Source of the DNA: Herbaspirillum sp. GW103
GTDB lineage: Bacteria > Pseudomonadota > Gammaproteobacteria > Burkholderiales > Burkholderiaceae_D
Assembly (NCBI RefSeq): GCF_000261365.1
Contig: NZ_AJVC01000002.1
Coordinates: forward strand, 248,001 to 312,000
DNA length: 64,000 nucleotides
Direction of reading: 5' to 3'
The position numbers and the translations under genes were made by a program. A model generated the notes under the pieces. The model was not told where the DNA came from, did not search any database, and saw only the letters and a program-made list of their open reading frames with translations. Positions 18,680 through 31,380 of this stretch are shown one piece after another (positions within the stretch are counted from its first letter, which is position 1; each line of letters starts with the position of its first letter).

Positions 18680-19972
18680 ATGACACAGCAATTCAACGCG
18701 GCTTTTCCACCTTCGTTATGGGAAGCCACCGGCGGTGACCCGCTCAAGACTCCGCCGCTGCAGGCCAGCGCACGCTATGACGTGGCCATCGTCGGCGCCG
18801 GCTACACGGGGCTATCCACCGCCCTGCATTTGGCCGAGGCGGGGGTGTCGGTGTGCGTGCTGGATGCCCATGCCCCGGGCTGGGGCGCATCCGGCCGCAA
18901 CGGCGGGCAGGTCATCCCCGGCCTCAAGTACGACCCCGACCAGTTGCGGGTGATGTTTGGCAGTGCGGTTGCCGATCCCCTGATTGCGGCGATTGGCTCG
19001 GCAGCCGATACGGTGTTTGACCTGATCGGGCGTCATGGTATCGATTGCGAAGCCCAACGTGGCGGCTGGATCCAGCCCACGCATTCTTCCAAGGTGATGC
19101 GCGCGCTGGAGTCACGTGCGCGTCAGTGGATGGCCGAGGGCGCGCCGGTCCGGCTGATGGATGGCGCCGAAGTGACACGCCGCATCGGTACCGGTGCCTA
19201 TGTCGGAGGATGGAAGGATGAGCGCGCCGGCAGCCTGCATCCCTTGAAATATTGCCGGGGACTGGCGCAGGCGGCGCAGCGGCTGGGGGTGATCATCCAC
19301 GGTGATACGCCGGTGGCGAGCCTGGAACGCCGTGAGGGCGGCTGGCGCTTGCATGCCGCGCAGGGCCCGCATATCGATGCCGACCGCGTGGTTCTGGCCA
19401 CGAATGGCTATACCGATGACTTGTGGCCGCACCTGCGCCAGTCGGTGATCGCCGCCAACAGTTTCATCGTCGCCACCCGGCCGCTGCCGCCCGAGCTGGG
19501 GGCCAGCATCTTGCCTGGCGGCGAAGTGACCTCGGATTCGCGCCGCTTGCTGCTGTATTACCGGCGCGATGCGCAGGGCCGCCTGCTCATGGGCGGACGC
19601 GGCCCCTTCCGTGAACCGTGCGGGCCGGCGGACTTCGCCCACCTGGAGCGCTCGGTGGCCCTGCTGTTTCCGCAACTGGCCGGGGTGGAGTTTGAATACC
19701 GCTGGTCGGGGCGGGTGGCCATCACGCGCGACTTCCTGCCGCATGTGCATGAGCCGGCTGCCGGCTTGAGCATCGCGCTGGGTTACAACGGCCGTGGCAT
19801 CGCCATGGCCAGTACCATGGGGCGCTGCCTGGCACAGCGCCTGACCGGGCAGGCGGGGACGTTGTTTCCCTTCCCCGTCAGTACCATCCAGCCGATTCCC
19901 CTGCATGGCTTGCAGCGGTTCTATATCGCCGCCGGTGTGGCCTGGTACAGCGTGCTGGATCGCTTCTCCTGA
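18680..19972 (+). CDS. FAD-dependent oxidoreductase (PuuB/DadA-like amine or amino acid oxidase)
   Basis: A 430-residue flavoprotein of the DAO family. The N-terminal FAD-binding motif is VAIVGAGYTGLSTALHLAEA, followed by GWGASGRNGGQV. That segment is typical of gamma-glutamylputrescine oxidase and related amine oxidases. The C-terminal segment GYNGRGIAMASTMGRCLA closes the FAD site. It is the last gene of the ABC operon, so it probably oxidises the imported substrate or a derivative. The exact substrate cannot be read from sequence. A bidirectional terminator separates it from sodB. Confidence 0.88.
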   Translation: MTQQFNAAFPPSLWEATGGDPLKTPPLQASARYDVAIVGAGYTGLSTALHLAEAGVSVCVLDAHAPGWGASGRNGGQVIPGLKYDPDQLRVMFGSAVADPLIAAIGSAADTVFDLIGRHGIDCEAQRGGWIQPTHSSKVMRALESRARQWMAEGAPVRLMDGAEVTRRIGTGAYVGGWKDERAGSLHPLKYCRGLAQAAQRLGVIIHGDTPVASLERREGGWRLHAAQGPHIDADRVVLATNGYTDDLWPHLRQSVIAANSFIVATRPLPPELGASILPGGEVTSDSRRLLLYYRRDAQGRLLMGGRGPFREPCGPADFAHLERSVALLFPQLAGVEFEYRWSGRVAITRDFLPHVHEPAAGLSIALGYNGRGIAMASTMGRCLAQRLTGQAGTLFPFPVSTIQPIPLHGLQRFYIAAGVAWYSVLDRFS

Positions 19973-19997
19973 ACCTTGCGGCAAGTGGCGCAGGCGA

Positions 19998-20027
19998 AAA
20001 AAAACCACGCTTGCGCGTGGTTTTTTC
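19998..20027. terminator. Bidirectional terminator between the oxidase and sodB
   Basis: AAAACCACGC and GCGTGGTTTT arms around a TTGC loop carry an A-run on the left and a T-run on the right. It can therefore stop transcription of both convergent genes. Confidence 0.85.
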
Positions 20028-20046
20028 TTGCCCGGAAGCCTGTGGA

Positions 20047-20625
20047 TCAAGCGAAGTTCTTGGCCACGAAGTCCCAGTTGATGATGCCCCAGTAGTTTTC
20101 GACGTACTTGGCGCGTGCATTGCGGTAGTCGATGTAGTAGGCGTGTTCCCACACGTCCACGGTCAGCAGCGGCTTGCTGTCGGTGGTCAGCGGGGTGCCG
20201 GCGCCGGTGGTGTTGACGATGTCCAGGGTGCCGTCAGCCTTCTTGACCAGCCAGGTCCAGCCGGAACCGAAGTTGCCCAGGCCCTGCTTGGTGAACTCGG
20301 CCTTGAAGGCGTCGAAAGAACCCCACTTGGCGTTGATGGCGTCAGCCAGCGCGCCGCTCGGAGCGCCTTGGCCCTTCGGGGTCAGGCCGTTCCAGTAGAA
20401 GGTGTGGTTCCACACTTGGGCGGCGTTGTTGAAGATGCCGCCGGAAGATTTCTTGATGATCTCTTCCAGGGACAGGTGTTCGAATTCGGTACCCGGGATC
20501 AGGTTGTTCAGGTTGGTCACATAGGTCTGATGGTGCTTGCCATAGTGATATTCCAGGGTTTCCTTGGAAATCGTGGGCGCCAGCGCGTCCAGATCGTAAG
20601 GCAGTGCCGGAAGGGTATGTGCCAT
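20047..20625 (-). CDS. sodB: Superoxide dismutase, Fe type
   Basis: A 192-residue cytosolic superoxide dismutase starting [15 protein letters not shown]. Metal ligands lie in [24 protein letters not shown] and [13 protein letters not shown]. The segments [11 protein letters not shown] and FGSGWTWLV match iron-type SodB more than the manganese form. It is followed on the same strand by a bidirectional terminator and is probably a single-gene unit. A GAAAGGA ribosome-binding site precedes the start. Confidence 0.96.
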   Translation of the reverse strand: MAHTLPALPYDLDALAPTISKETLEYHYGKHHQTYVTNLNNLIPGTEFEHLSLEEIIKKSSGGIFNNAAQVWNHTFYWNGLTPKGQGAPSGALADAINAKWGSFDAFKAEFTKQGLGNFGSGWTWLVKKADGTLDIVNTTGAGTPLTTDSKPLLTVDVWEHAYYIDYRNARAKYVENYWGIINWDFVAKNFA

Positions 20626-20962
20626 GATGAATCCTTTCAGTCTTGTTGGTTTGCTACGAAGGGGTCTTTTCCGAACCTGAGATTCTAAAGCGGAAGACAA
20701 TTCTTTGCACTCGGTCAAATCTTGCGCGCGTCAGGCGGGCATCGGCCTCCAGTGCGGCAATGCGAATGATTCCCAATGGCAGGAGCCGGTCGCCGGTGCA
20801 AGGAACTTCATAGATGCCAGTCCCCGCAAGACGTTCCAGCTCATCTGCACATCCGCATCCGACCGCAACGGGCGTAATACGGCAGTCTGGCCGGTATTTC
20901 ACCGGAAAATGCTTATGCCAAAAAAGTCTGCCACAGCTGTCAAGCAGGGCAACCGGATCACC
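20626..20962. other. Gap of 337 bp between xseA and sodB
   Basis: Both flanking genes read on the minus strand. Possible frames of about 80 codons exist but lack start signals and family features. The region presumably carries the sodB promoter; a TAGAAT element near the sodB end lacks a convincing -35 partner. Confidence 0.4.
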
Positions 20963-22369
20963 TCAATCCAGCCGCGGCTGCACGCTGGCAATGCCGACCT
21001 CGGCGCTGCCTTCAGCCAGGCGGATGGTGACTTCGCTGCGTGCGGCCAGCTCGGCCGGGGCGTGCAAGACACGTCCGTGGCGATCGCTGACGATGGCGTA
21101 GCCTCGTTCCAGCGTGCGTTGCGGATTCAGTAGTTCGAGTTGCGTGGTCAGGCCCGCCAGCGCCTGCCGCTGGCGCAACTGCCGGGCGGCCTGGGCCCCT
21201 TGCAGGCGTCGCGTCAGGTCCAGCAGGTCGCGGCGGGCGTGGGCGGTGTCGGGCATCTGGTGCGACAGATGGGTAGCCAGTTGCTGCAGGCGATGGCGCA
21301 TGCGGGTCAGCGGCACGCGCGTAGCGTGGGCGAGCCGGGTTTGCAGCGCGGCCAGCTTGACGCGTTCGTGCTGTATATACGCACCCGGGTTGACCAGGCG
21401 GCGTGAGAGCCAATCCACGGTCTGCGTTTTTTCGGTCAGGCTTCGGCGCAGCGCCCGGGTCAGGTCGTTGGCATGGCCGCGCAGCTCGGCCAACCAGTCC
21501 TCGCGGGCGGTGGCGGCCAGCTCGGCGGCGGCGGTGGGAGTGGGTGCGCGCAGGTCGGCGGCGAAGTCGGCAATGGTGAAATCGGTTTCGTGCCCCACGC
21601 CGGAAATCACCGGCATGCGCGCCGCCACGATGGCCCGCGCCACTACCTCTTCATTGAAGGACCACAGGTCCTCGATGCTGCCCCCGCCCCGGCAGACCAG
21701 CAGGACTTCGCATTCGCCACGCTCGGAGGCGCTCTGGATGGCGTTGGCGATGCGTTGGGCCGCGCCTTCGCCCTGCACGGGCGTGGGGTAGAGCACCACT
21801 TCCACATGCGGCGCGCGGCGGCGCAGGGTGGTCAGTACGTCGCGCAGGGCCGCCGCCTGGGGGCTGGTGACGATGCCGATGCGACGCGGGAAGCCCGGCA
21901 GGGCGCGTTTGCGCTCACGGTCGAAGAGCCCCTCGCGTTCCAGCCTTTCCTTGAGCTGTACGAAGGCGGCGTAAAGATCGCCGACCCCCGAGCGACGGAT
22001 GGCTTCCACGTTGAGCTGGTAATCGCCGCGCGGGGCGTACAGCGTCACCAGCGTGCGCACCTCGACCTTGTCGCCCTCGCGCGGCATGAAGCCGGCGTAT
22101 TGCGCGCGTCCTTTGAACATCACCGCGCGCACCTGGGCGCCGTCGTCCTTGAGGTTGAAATACCAGTGGCCGGAGGCGGCGCGGGTGAAATTGGAAATCT
22201 CGCCCTTGACCCAGATCAGCGGGAAATTGCGCTCCAGCATGCGTGCCACCGCCTGGTTCAGGGCCGAGACGGTGAGCATGGGCGGGCCGCCCTCGGTGAC
22301 GCCGGTCGCCGGCAAGGTGTCGGAACGGGGGCGGGCGGTGGGGAAGGGCGGGAACTTGTCGGCAGGCAT
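20963..22369 (-). CDS. xseA: Exodeoxyribonuclease VII large subunit
   Basis: A 468-residue nuclease subunit starting [13 protein letters not shown]. With XseB it degrades single-stranded DNA into acid-soluble oligonucleotides. The N-terminal OB fold reads [20 protein letters not shown], and the catalytic core shows [32 protein letters not shown] and [18 protein letters not shown]. The C-terminal part is a long coiled coil ending in [15 protein letters not shown]. Length fits the family. It is divergent from exbB, with about 170 bp between starts. xseB is not next to it. Confidence 0.96.
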   Translation of the reverse strand: MPADKFPPFPTARPRSDTLPATGVTEGGPPMLTVSALNQAVARMLERNFPLIWVKGEISNFTRAASGHWYFNLKDDGAQVRAVMFKGRAQYAGFMPREGDKVEVRTLVTLYAPRGDYQLNVEAIRRSGVGDLYAAFVQLKERLEREGLFDRERKRALPGFPRRIGIVTSPQAAALRDVLTTLRRRAPHVEVVLYPTPVQGEGAAQRIANAIQSASERGECEVLLVCRGGGSIEDLWSFNEEVVARAIVAARMPVISGVGHETDFTIADFAADLRAPTPTAAAELAATAREDWLAELRGHANDLTRALRRSLTEKTQTVDWLSRRLVNPGAYIQHERVKLAALQTRLAHATRVPLTRMRHRLQQLATHLSHQMPDTAHARRDLLDLTRRLQGAQAARQLRQRQALAGLTTQLELLNPQRTLERGYAIVSDRHGRVLHAPAELAARSEVTIRLAEGSAEVGIASVQPRLD

Positions 22370-22542
22370 GGGACGCAGAGACTCCAGGGGCGATACAATG
22401 CCGCATTGTAAAGCCAAGCCGGCTGCGCTTGCCGAGCCGCACACAACCGGCTACATTCTGCACCGCAGAAACGGCTGTGTCGCGACAGCGTCGCCGCCTG
22501 CCCCGGATTCACCGCTCATCCGCATTTCATTAGGAGTACGTT

Positions 22543-23148
22543 TTGCTCGCCATCATCCTCGCCGCCGGCTGGCCGATCTGGCCCTTGCTGATCGCTTCCA
22601 TCATCGGCCTGGCGCTGGTCATCGAAAGACTGGTCTACCTGCGCCGCACCCGCATCCTGCCGCCGGACCTGCTGGGCGAAGTGGTCCGGGTCTACCAGAG
22701 CGGGCGGGTCAATGAGGACGTGATCGACAAGCTGGAACAGAATTCCCCGCTGGGCCAGGTACTGGCTGCGGGCCTGCGCAATGTCGATGCCCCGCGCGAA
22801 GTGATGAAGGAAGCCATCGAGGAAGCCGGCCAGGCCGCCGCGCATCGGCTGGAACGCTTCCTCACCACACTGGGCACGATCGCCTCGCTGGCGCCGTTGA
22901 TGGGCCTGTTCGGCACGGTGGTCGGGATGATCGAGATCTTCGCCTCGCAGAACGCCGTCGGGACCAATCCGGCGCAGCTGGCGCATGGCATTTCCATTGC
23001 GCTCTACAACACCGGGTTCGGGCTGGCCATTGCCATGCCGGCGCTGGTGTTCTATCGCCATTTCCGCGCGCAGGTCGACGGCTTCGTGGTGGACATGGAG
23101 CAGCAGGCGGTCAAGTTCGTGGACATCGTCCACGACGTGCGCCGCTGA
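22543..23148 (+). CDS. exbB: MotA/TolQ/ExbB proton channel family protein
   Basis: A 201-residue inner-membrane protein, probably the channel partner of the ExbD-like protein that follows and the energy source for TonB-dependent uptake. The first helix is PLLIASIIGLALVIERLVYL. The conserved core reads TIASLAPLMGLFGTVVGMIE and GISIALYNTGFGLAIAMPAL. It begins with the rare start codon TTG at 22543, supported by TAGGAG eight bases upstream. No other good start exists. exbD follows after 21 bp. Confidence 0.93.
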   Translation: MLAIILAAGWPIWPLLIASIIGLALVIERLVYLRRTRILPPDLLGEVVRVYQSGRVNEDVIDKLEQNSPLGQVLAAGLRNVDAPREVMKEAIEEAGQAAAHRLERFLTTLGTIASLAPLMGLFGTVVGMIEIFASQNAVGTNPAQLAHGISIALYNTGFGLAIAMPALVFYRHFRAQVDGFVVDMEQQAVKFVDIVHDVRR

Positions 23149-23169
23149 TTGCGCAGGCTGGAGAACCGC

Positions 23170-23598
23170 ATGAACTTCCGCAAGGGACGTCCCCGCGAAG
23201 ACCTGGAGATCAATCTGATCCCCTTCATCGATGTGCTGCTGGTGATCGTGATCTTCCTGATGGTCACCACCACCTACAGCAAGTTCACCGCGCTGCAGAT
23301 CACGCTGCCTACAGCCGATGCACAGAAGGCGCTGGAACAGCCCTTCGAGATCAACATCGCAGTCGACGCCAATGGCCGCTATGCGGTCAACAACAAGCGC
23401 ATCGCCGCGCGCGATGCACAGGGCCTGTCGGAGGAGATGCAGGCGGCGGTCAAGGGCAGTGGCAGCAAGGTCGATCCGGTCATCATCATCAATGCCGATG
23501 CACTGGCGACGCACCAGACCGTGATCAACGTGCTGGAGGCCGCGCGCATGGCGGGGTATCCCAAGGTGACCTTCGCGGCGCAGTCGAGCAGCAAGTAG
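23170..23598 (+). CDS. exbD: ExbD/TolR family biopolymer transport protein
   Basis: A 142-residue protein with a single N-terminal membrane helix (LIPFIDVLLVIVIFLMVTT) carrying the proton-conducting aspartate, then a periplasmic domain ending near AGYPKVTFA. It partners the ExbB-like protein encoded just upstream. The start MNFRKGRPREDLEI has the expected short cytoplasmic tail. A strong terminator follows at 23663, so exbBD is a two-gene operon. Confidence 0.94.
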   Translation: MNFRKGRPREDLEINLIPFIDVLLVIVIFLMVTTTYSKFTALQITLPTADAQKALEQPFEINIAVDANGRYAVNNKRIAARDAQGLSEEMQAAVKGSGSKVDPVIIINADALATHQTVINVLEAARMAGYPKVTFAAQSSSK

Positions 23599-23662
23599 TG
23601 CGCAGCAGGTCTTGCTGAAAATTTACAAATGGCTTCACGTCATCCAAAAGCGATGGCGCCCC

Positions 23663-23693
23663 GGCCAGGCCCCGCCTGGCCCTCGTTTTTTTT
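23663..23693 (+). terminator. Intrinsic terminator after exbBD
   Basis: GGCCAGGC-CCC-GCCTGGCC is a perfect 8-bp stem followed by CTCG and eight T residues. Confidence 0.8.
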
Positions 23694-23711
23694 ATTCACT
23701 GGAACAAGAAA

Positions 23712-24740
23712 ATGGCCGAATCCAGGCCCTCCGCCGAAGCCATCCTGACCCGTGCCTGGCAAGGTCGCGGTCTGCTGGCCTGCCTGCTGTGGCCGCTGTC
23801 GCTGCTCTTCGGCACGCTGGCGGCGCTGCGCCGTGCGCTCTTTGCGCTCGGCATCAAGCGCGCAGAGCGGCTGCCGGTGCCGGTGATCGTGGTAGGCAAC
23901 GTGTTCGTCGGTGGCACTGGCAAGACCCCGTTTGCGATCTGGCTCATCGAAGCCTTGCGTGCTGCCGGTCGCAATCCTGGTGTGATTTCACGTGGCTATG
24001 GCGGCGGTGCCGAACAGGTGCAGGAGGTCATGGCCGATGCGGCGGCGGCCGAGGTGGGTGATGAGCCTTTGCTGATGGTTCAGCGCACGGCCGTGCCGCT
24101 GGTGGTGGGACGGCGTCGCGTCCAGGCCGGGCGAGCCTTGCTGGCGCGGCATCCGGAAGTTGATGTGATCATTTCCGATGATGGCCTGCAGCACTACGCC
24201 CTGGCGCGCGACATCGAGATCGTGCTCTCGGACGCGCGCGGCGTGGGCAATGGCTGGCTGCTGCCGGCCGGGCCGTTGCGCGAGCCGGCCTCGCGCCGAC
24301 GCGATTTTTCGGTGCTCAACGTGGGTGTGCAGGGGGTGGCGCCCGCGGGCTTGTACGCCATGCGGCTGCAGGCGGACCAGGCCGTGCAGCTGGCGCCCCC
24401 CGGTGCGCACAGGCCGCTGGCCCGGATGGGCGAGGGTGGTCTGCGGCTGGCGGCGGTGGCGGGAATCGGCAATCCGGAGCGTTTTTTCGCTACCCTGCAG
24501 GGCGCGGGTTTGTCCTTTGCGCGCCATCCCTTGCCTGACCATTTTGACTTTGCCAGCAATCCCTTTGCCGGCCTTGCGGCCGATGTCATCCTGATCACGG
24601 AAAAGGATGCAGTAAAATGCAGGGCTATTGAGGCCATCCGAAACGACCCGCGCATCTGGGTCGTGCCTGTCTCGGCGCGCATCGACGGCGCGCTGGCTGA
24701 ACACATAGTGGAGAAACTCCGTGAATGCCCGACTGCTTGA
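23712..24740 (+). CDS. lpxK: Tetraacyldisaccharide 4'-kinase
   Basis: A 342-residue inner-membrane kinase that phosphorylates the lipid A disaccharide precursor at the 4' position to give lipid IVA. The N-terminal membrane segment [20 protein letters not shown] precedes a P-loop in [46 protein letters not shown] and DHFDF are also typical. Its 3' end overlaps the Trm112 gene by 20 bp and kdsB follows, the same order as lpxK-ycaR-kdsB in other proteobacteria. Confidence 0.96.
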   Translation: MAESRPSAEAILTRAWQGRGLLACLLWPLSLLFGTLAALRRALFALGIKRAERLPVPVIVVGNVFVGGTGKTPFAIWLIEALRAAGRNPGVISRGYGGGAEQVQEVMADAAAAEVGDEPLLMVQRTAVPLVVGRRRVQAGRALLARHPEVDVIISDDGLQHYALARDIEIVLSDARGVGNGWLLPAGPLREPASRRRDFSVLNVGVQGVAPAGLYAMRLQADQAVQLAPPGAHRPLARMGEGGLRLAAVAGIGNPERFFATLQGAGLSFARHPLPDHFDFASNPFAGLAADVILITEKDAVKCRAIEAIRNDPRIWVVPVSARIDGALAEHIVEKLRECPTA

Positions 24741-24900
24741 TATCCTGGTTTGCCCCCTCTGCAAGGGCCCGTTGGACTATGACAAGAAAGCCCAGGAACT
24801 GATCTGCAAGGCAGACAAGCTGGCTTACCCCATCCGTGATGGCATCCCCATCATGTGGGCCGACGAAGCGCGTGAACTGGCGGCTGCCCCGGCAGCCTGA
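24721..24900 (+). CDS. Trm112 family protein (YcaR-like)
   Basis: A 59-residue protein missed by length cut-offs. It starts with GTG at 24721, 20 bp inside lpxK in another frame, with GGAG about 8 bases upstream. The sequence begins [20 protein letters not shown] and ends with [17 protein letters not shown], the Trm112/UPF0434 pattern. Only one CxxC is kept, with one further cysteine near residue 35. In bacteria its function is poorly defined. It always sits between lpxK and kdsB, as here, and 55 bp separate it from kdsB. Confidence 0.93.
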   Translation: MNARLLDILVCPLCKGPLDYDKKAQELICKADKLAYPIRDGIPIMWADEARELAAAPAA

Positions 24901-24955
24901 GTCCGGCGCCTGTCTCTTGATTCCCGATTTCTGCCTTCCTGCTGCGGTTGATTCC

Positions 24956-25771
24956 ATGACCTTCACCGTCATCATCCCGGCGCGCCTGGCTTCCACGCGC
25001 CTGCCCAACAAGCCCCTGGCCGACCTCGGCGGCAAGCCCATGATCGTGCGCGTGGCCGAGCGGGCCGCGCTCTCGGGGGCGGCCCGCATCATCGTGGCCA
25101 CCGACCATCACGACATCCACGCCGCCTGCGAGCAGCATGGCATCGCCGTGGCCATGACCCGCGCCGATCACCCTTCCGGCACCGACCGCATCGCCGAAGT
25201 GGCCGCCGCGCTGGGCCTGGGTGAGGATGAAGTGGTGGTCAATGTGCAGGGCGACGAGCCGCTGATCGATCCCGGCCTGATCGCCGCCACCGCCGCCCAC
25301 ATCAAGGCTGGCGTGCCCATGGCCACGGCCGCGCACGCCATCGAGACCGCCGAGGATGCCTTCAATCCCAACGTGGTCAAGGTGGTGTTGAACAAGGAAG
25401 GCTGCGCCATGTATTTCTCGCGGGCCACCATTCCCTGGCATCGCGACGCCTTCGCCAAGTCACGTGACACGCTGCCCGACGCCAGCGGCCCCGATCACGC
25501 CAATGAATACGTGCCGCTGCGCCATATCGGCCTGTATGCCTACAGCAACCGCTTCCTGCAGCTCTACCCGACGCTGGCCCCGGCCCCGCTGGAACGCATC
25601 GAGGCGCTGGAACAGTTGCGCGTGCTCTGGCACGGCCATGCCATCGCGGTCCACGTGACCTCGCTGGTGCCGGAAGCCGGCGTCGATACGCCCGAGGATC
25701 TGTTGCGCGTGCGCAAGCATTTCGAGCTGCCGCCCGACAGTGCGCTGGTGCAGACCATCTCCGCCCTGTGA
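24956..25771 (+). CDS. kdsB: 3-deoxy-manno-octulosonate cytidylyltransferase
   Basis: A 271-residue cytosolic enzyme making CMP-Kdo for lipopolysaccharide inner-core assembly. It starts [20 protein letters not shown], with the nucleotide-binding motif directly after. Further signatures are [30 protein letters not shown] and [15 protein letters not shown]. It completes the lpxK-Trm112-kdsB lipopolysaccharide gene set. The length is slightly above the usual 250 residues. Confidence 0.96.
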   Translation: MTFTVIIPARLASTRLPNKPLADLGGKPMIVRVAERAALSGAARIIVATDHHDIHAACEQHGIAVAMTRADHPSGTDRIAEVAAALGLGEDEVVVNVQGDEPLIDPGLIAATAAHIKAGVPMATAAHAIETAEDAFNPNVVKVVLNKEGCAMYFSRATIPWHRDAFAKSRDTLPDASGPDHANEYVPLRHIGLYAYSNRFLQLYPTLAPAPLERIEALEQLRVLWHGHAIAVHVTSLVPEAGVDTPEDLLRVRKHFELPPDSALVQTISAL

Positions 25772-25979
25772 TGTTGGCGCGGCAGGCATGATCCGGCGCA
25801 AGGCCGGGCGGATCGGCCTGCTGTAAGTTCCGTGTCAAGCTGACACGACACAATCAGAGCCCGGAGACTGCTTAAAAATCAGGCGTTTGTCATGGTTCGG
25901 TAAGATTTTGTGGTAAGTTTCGTCCCGGAGCTGATGCAAAACGGCGCGCAAACAAGCTGCATAACCGTCCAGATGGTAG

Positions 25980-26708
<729 letters not shown>

Positions 26709-26712
26709 AGTG

Positions 26713-26737
26713 AAGCGGACTTCGGTCCGCTTTTTTT
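26713..26737 (+). terminator. Intrinsic terminator after adk
   Basis: AAGCGGAC-TTCG-GTCCGCTT is a perfect 8-bp stem with a UUCG tetraloop, followed by T residues. Confidence 0.9.
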
Positions 26738-26979
26738 ATGCTGTTGCTGTTGATGCAGTCAGCACGGCAGTACGCAAAAACTAAGTAAACCGATCACCGG
26801 TAGTGACGCCCGCCCGAGGACGTTGCACCGGCGGCCCGGCAAGACAGAACAAGTCCAATAAAAAGGGCGACGCAATTTGCAGGCGCAGTATCGGCCGTGA
26901 CGAACCGGAACAGCAGAACCCGGACGGCGCAGCCGATGTTCGTGATTGTTGATGAGTCGTGATAACAAAGGAGACGAAG

Positions 26980-29019
<2,040 letters not shown>

Positions 29020-29063
29020 TTCAATCTGGCGCAATCTGACGCAATCTGACGCCTCCCATGATT

Positions 29064-29095
29064 GTCGCCGCACGGATAGTCTCCCGTGCGGCGAC
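29064..29095 (+). terminator. Strong hairpin after hppA
   Basis: GTCGCCGCACGG and CCGTGCGGCGAC form a perfect 12-bp stem with an 8-nt loop. No T-run follows. Just before it, CGCAATCTGA occurs twice in tandem (29034-29053). Confidence 0.5.
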
Positions 29096-29245
29096 CTGCG
29101 CATAATCCCGGCACCACGAAGCGATGATCTGCATTGCCAGGTCGGCCGATTCGTCAAATAATGCCCCCTGATGTATCCCATCATCATTGGCTCGTCAGCC
29201 CGGCCATCCGCCTGGCTGTGCGCAGAGAAAAAAACAGGAGACTCC

Positions 29246-30004
29246 ATGCGTATCGAAGGAAATGTTTTCATTGTCACTGGCGCCGCGTCCGGCCTGGGCG
29301 CGGCCACCGCCCGCATGATTGCGGCAGCCGGTGGCAAGCCGGTGCTGGCCGATCTCAACGAGCAGGCCGGCAGCGCGCTGGCCGCGGAACTGGGTGGCGT
29401 CTTCGTGCGCTGCGATGTCAGTTCTGAAGACGATGCGCAGGCTGTGGTGCGGGCCGCGCAGGAACTGGGGACGGTACGCGGACTGGTCAATTGCGCCGGT
29501 ATCGCGCCGGCCGAGAAGCTGGTCGGCAAGAGCGGGCCGCACAGCATGGCGCTGTTCATGAAGACGCTCAACATCAACCTGGTCGGCAGCTTCAACATGG
29601 CGCGCTGGGCCGCCGATGCGATGGCCAAAACGGAGCCGCAGGAAGAGGGCGAGCGCGGCATCATCATTCATACCGCGTCAGTGGCCGCCTACGACGGGCA
29701 GATCGGGCAGACCGCCTATTCGGCTTCCAAAGGGGCCATCGTCGCCATGACCCTGCCGATGGCGCGCGATCTTTCACGCAGCGGCATTCGCGTCATGACC
29801 ATCGCCCCCGGCATCTTCGAGACCCCCATGATGCTGGCCATGCCGCAGGAAGTGCGCGATTCGCTGGGCCAGGCCGTACCCTTCCCGCCGCGCCTGGGCC
29901 GGGCCAGCGAGTACGCGCAGCTGGCCAGGACCATCATCGAGAACGTGATGTTGAACGGCGAGACCATCCGTCTGGATGGCGCCATCCGCATGCAGCCCAA
30001 ATAG
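29246..30004 (+). CDS. Short-chain dehydrogenase, 3-hydroxyacyl-CoA dehydrogenase type 2-like
   Basis: A 252-residue SDR enzyme with the cofactor motif VTGAASGLGAATARM, the NCAG motif in LVNCAGIAPAEK, and the catalytic YSASKGA with serine in HTASVAAYDG. ADL after the second strand suggests NAD rather than NADP. The insertion after MAKTEP and the segment PGIFETPMMLAMPQEVRDSL match HSD17B10-type enzymes that act in fatty acid or branched-chain acyl-CoA oxidation. The ATG at 29246 follows CAGGAG. The patatin gene follows after 60 bp. Confidence 0.88.
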   Translation: MRIEGNVFIVTGAASGLGAATARMIAAAGGKPVLADLNEQAGSALAAELGGVFVRCDVSSEDDAQAVVRAAQELGTVRGLVNCAGIAPAEKLVGKSGPHSMALFMKTLNINLVGSFNMARWAADAMAKTEPQEEGERGIIIHTASVAAYDGQIGQTAYSASKGAIVAMTLPMARDLSRSGIRVMTIAPGIFETPMMLAMPQEVRDSLGQAVPFPPRLGRASEYAQLARTIIENVMLNGETIRLDGAIRMQPK

Positions 30005-30064
30005 ACGGCATTTGCCTGCTAATTCTCTTGTCCACGATGAGGGGCCTGCTGATAAGCTCCCCTC

Positions 30065-31270
30065 ATGGAGACCATGGAACACAAAACAGGCTTGATCCTG
30101 ACCGGCGGCGGCGCGCGGGCAGCTTACCAGGTGGGTGTACTCAACGCCCTCTCGATGATCCTGCTCGAAGCCGGCTGGCCGGTGCACAGTAATCCCTTTC
30201 CCATCATCTGCGGTACCTCGGCCGGCGCCATCAACGGCACCGCACTGGCCTGCCGGGCTGACGATTTCGGCGAAGCCGTGCGCGAGCTGATGGCGGTATG
30301 GAGCAATTTTCAGGTGGAGCAGGTGTACCGCGCCGATTCGCTGGGCGTGATCCGCTCGGGCGCGCGCTGGCTGTCCCTGTTCTCCTTCGGGTGGCTGCTG
30401 CGCAAATGGCGCGCCAACCCGCCCAATTCCCTGCTGGACAATACCCCGCTGGTGAGCATGCTGCACCGTCTGCTGGACCTGCCGCGACTCGATGCCGCGC
30501 TGGCCGAAGGCCAGCTGCATGCGCTGGCAGTGACCGCCTCGTCCTACACCAGCGGCCAGCACATCACCTTCTATCAATGTGCGCAAGAGATCGAACCCTG
30601 GCGCCGCACCCAGCGCCTGGCCATGCGCGACCAGATCGGTATCGATCATCTGCTGGCCTCTTCAGCCATTCCCTTCATCTTTCCGGCCATTCCGGTGTAC
30701 ATCGACGGGCGTTGCGAGTATTGCGGCGATGGTTCGATGCGCCAGATCGCGCCGATTTCCCCGGCCATCCACCTGGGCGCCACCAAGGTCCTCATCATCG
30801 GGGCCGGACGCATGGGCGAGAAGGGCGAACAGGCGCCCACCCATACCCCGCACTACCCCAGCCTGGCGCAGGTGGCGGGGCACGCGATGTCGGGCATCTT
30901 CCTCGATGGCCTCTCCGCCGACATCGAACGTATCAACCGGGTCAACCAGACCTTGTCGGTTCTGAACGATGAGCAGCGCCGCCATACGCCCTTGAAACCC
31001 ATCCGCACCCTGGTGATCTCGCCCTCGCAGCGCATCGACAGCATCGCCAGCCGCCATGTCGGCAGCCTGCCGCGCCCGATCCGCACCATGCTGGGTGGCA
31101 TCGGTGCCACCGAGGTCCGCGGCTCGGCGCTGGCCTCCTACCTGCTGTTTGAACAAAGCTTCACGCGCGAGCTGATCGCCCTGGGCCAAAGCGATACCTA
31201 CGCCAAGCGTGAGGAGGTATTGGCCTTTTTTGAACCGGATACCGCTCAACTGCTCCAAGCCTCTGCCTGA
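30065..31270 (+). CDS. Patatin-like phospholipase family protein
   Basis: A 401-residue serine lipid hydrolase. The oxyanion motif TGGGARAAYQVGVL is near the N-terminus, the nucleophile motif GTSAGAING follows around residue 55, and the dyad aspartate is in GDGSMRQ near residue 225. No signal peptide is seen, so it is probably cytosolic or peripheral to the membrane. An ATG at 30074 is an alternative start. The substrate class (phospholipid or acyl ester) is inferred from the family only. Confidence 0.88.
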   Translation: METMEHKTGLILTGGGARAAYQVGVLNALSMILLEAGWPVHSNPFPIICGTSAGAINGTALACRADDFGEAVRELMAVWSNFQVEQVYRADSLGVIRSGARWLSLFSFGWLLRKWRANPPNSLLDNTPLVSMLHRLLDLPRLDAALAEGQLHALAVTASSYTSGQHITFYQCAQEIEPWRRTQRLAMRDQIGIDHLLASSAIPFIFPAIPVYIDGRCEYCGDGSMRQIAPISPAIHLGATKVLIIGAGRMGEKGEQAPTHTPHYPSLAQVAGHAMSGIFLDGLSADIERINRVNQTLSVLNDEQRRHTPLKPIRTLVISPSQRIDSIASRHVGSLPRPIRTMLGGIGATEVRGSALASYLLFEQSFTRELIALGQSDTYAKREEVLAFFEPDTAQLLQASA

Positions 31271-31380
31271 TTTGCTGCCGGTCAAGTTCCTCGCCTGCCG
31301 TGGTTGCCTAGCCGAAAGCAACGGGTTAATCTACCGAGTGCTGTTGCCATTAATTGACAAAATTGCAATTAACAGAATAA

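Noticed and set aside
20654-20902. 82-codon minus-strand frame between xseA and sodB
   Set aside because: No ribosome-binding site, no recognisable features and cysteine-rich composition unlike neighbours; treated as noncoding.
29034-29053. Tandem CGCAATCTGA repeats considered as a CRISPR or direct-repeat array
   Set aside because: Only two full copies without spacers; too short for any array.
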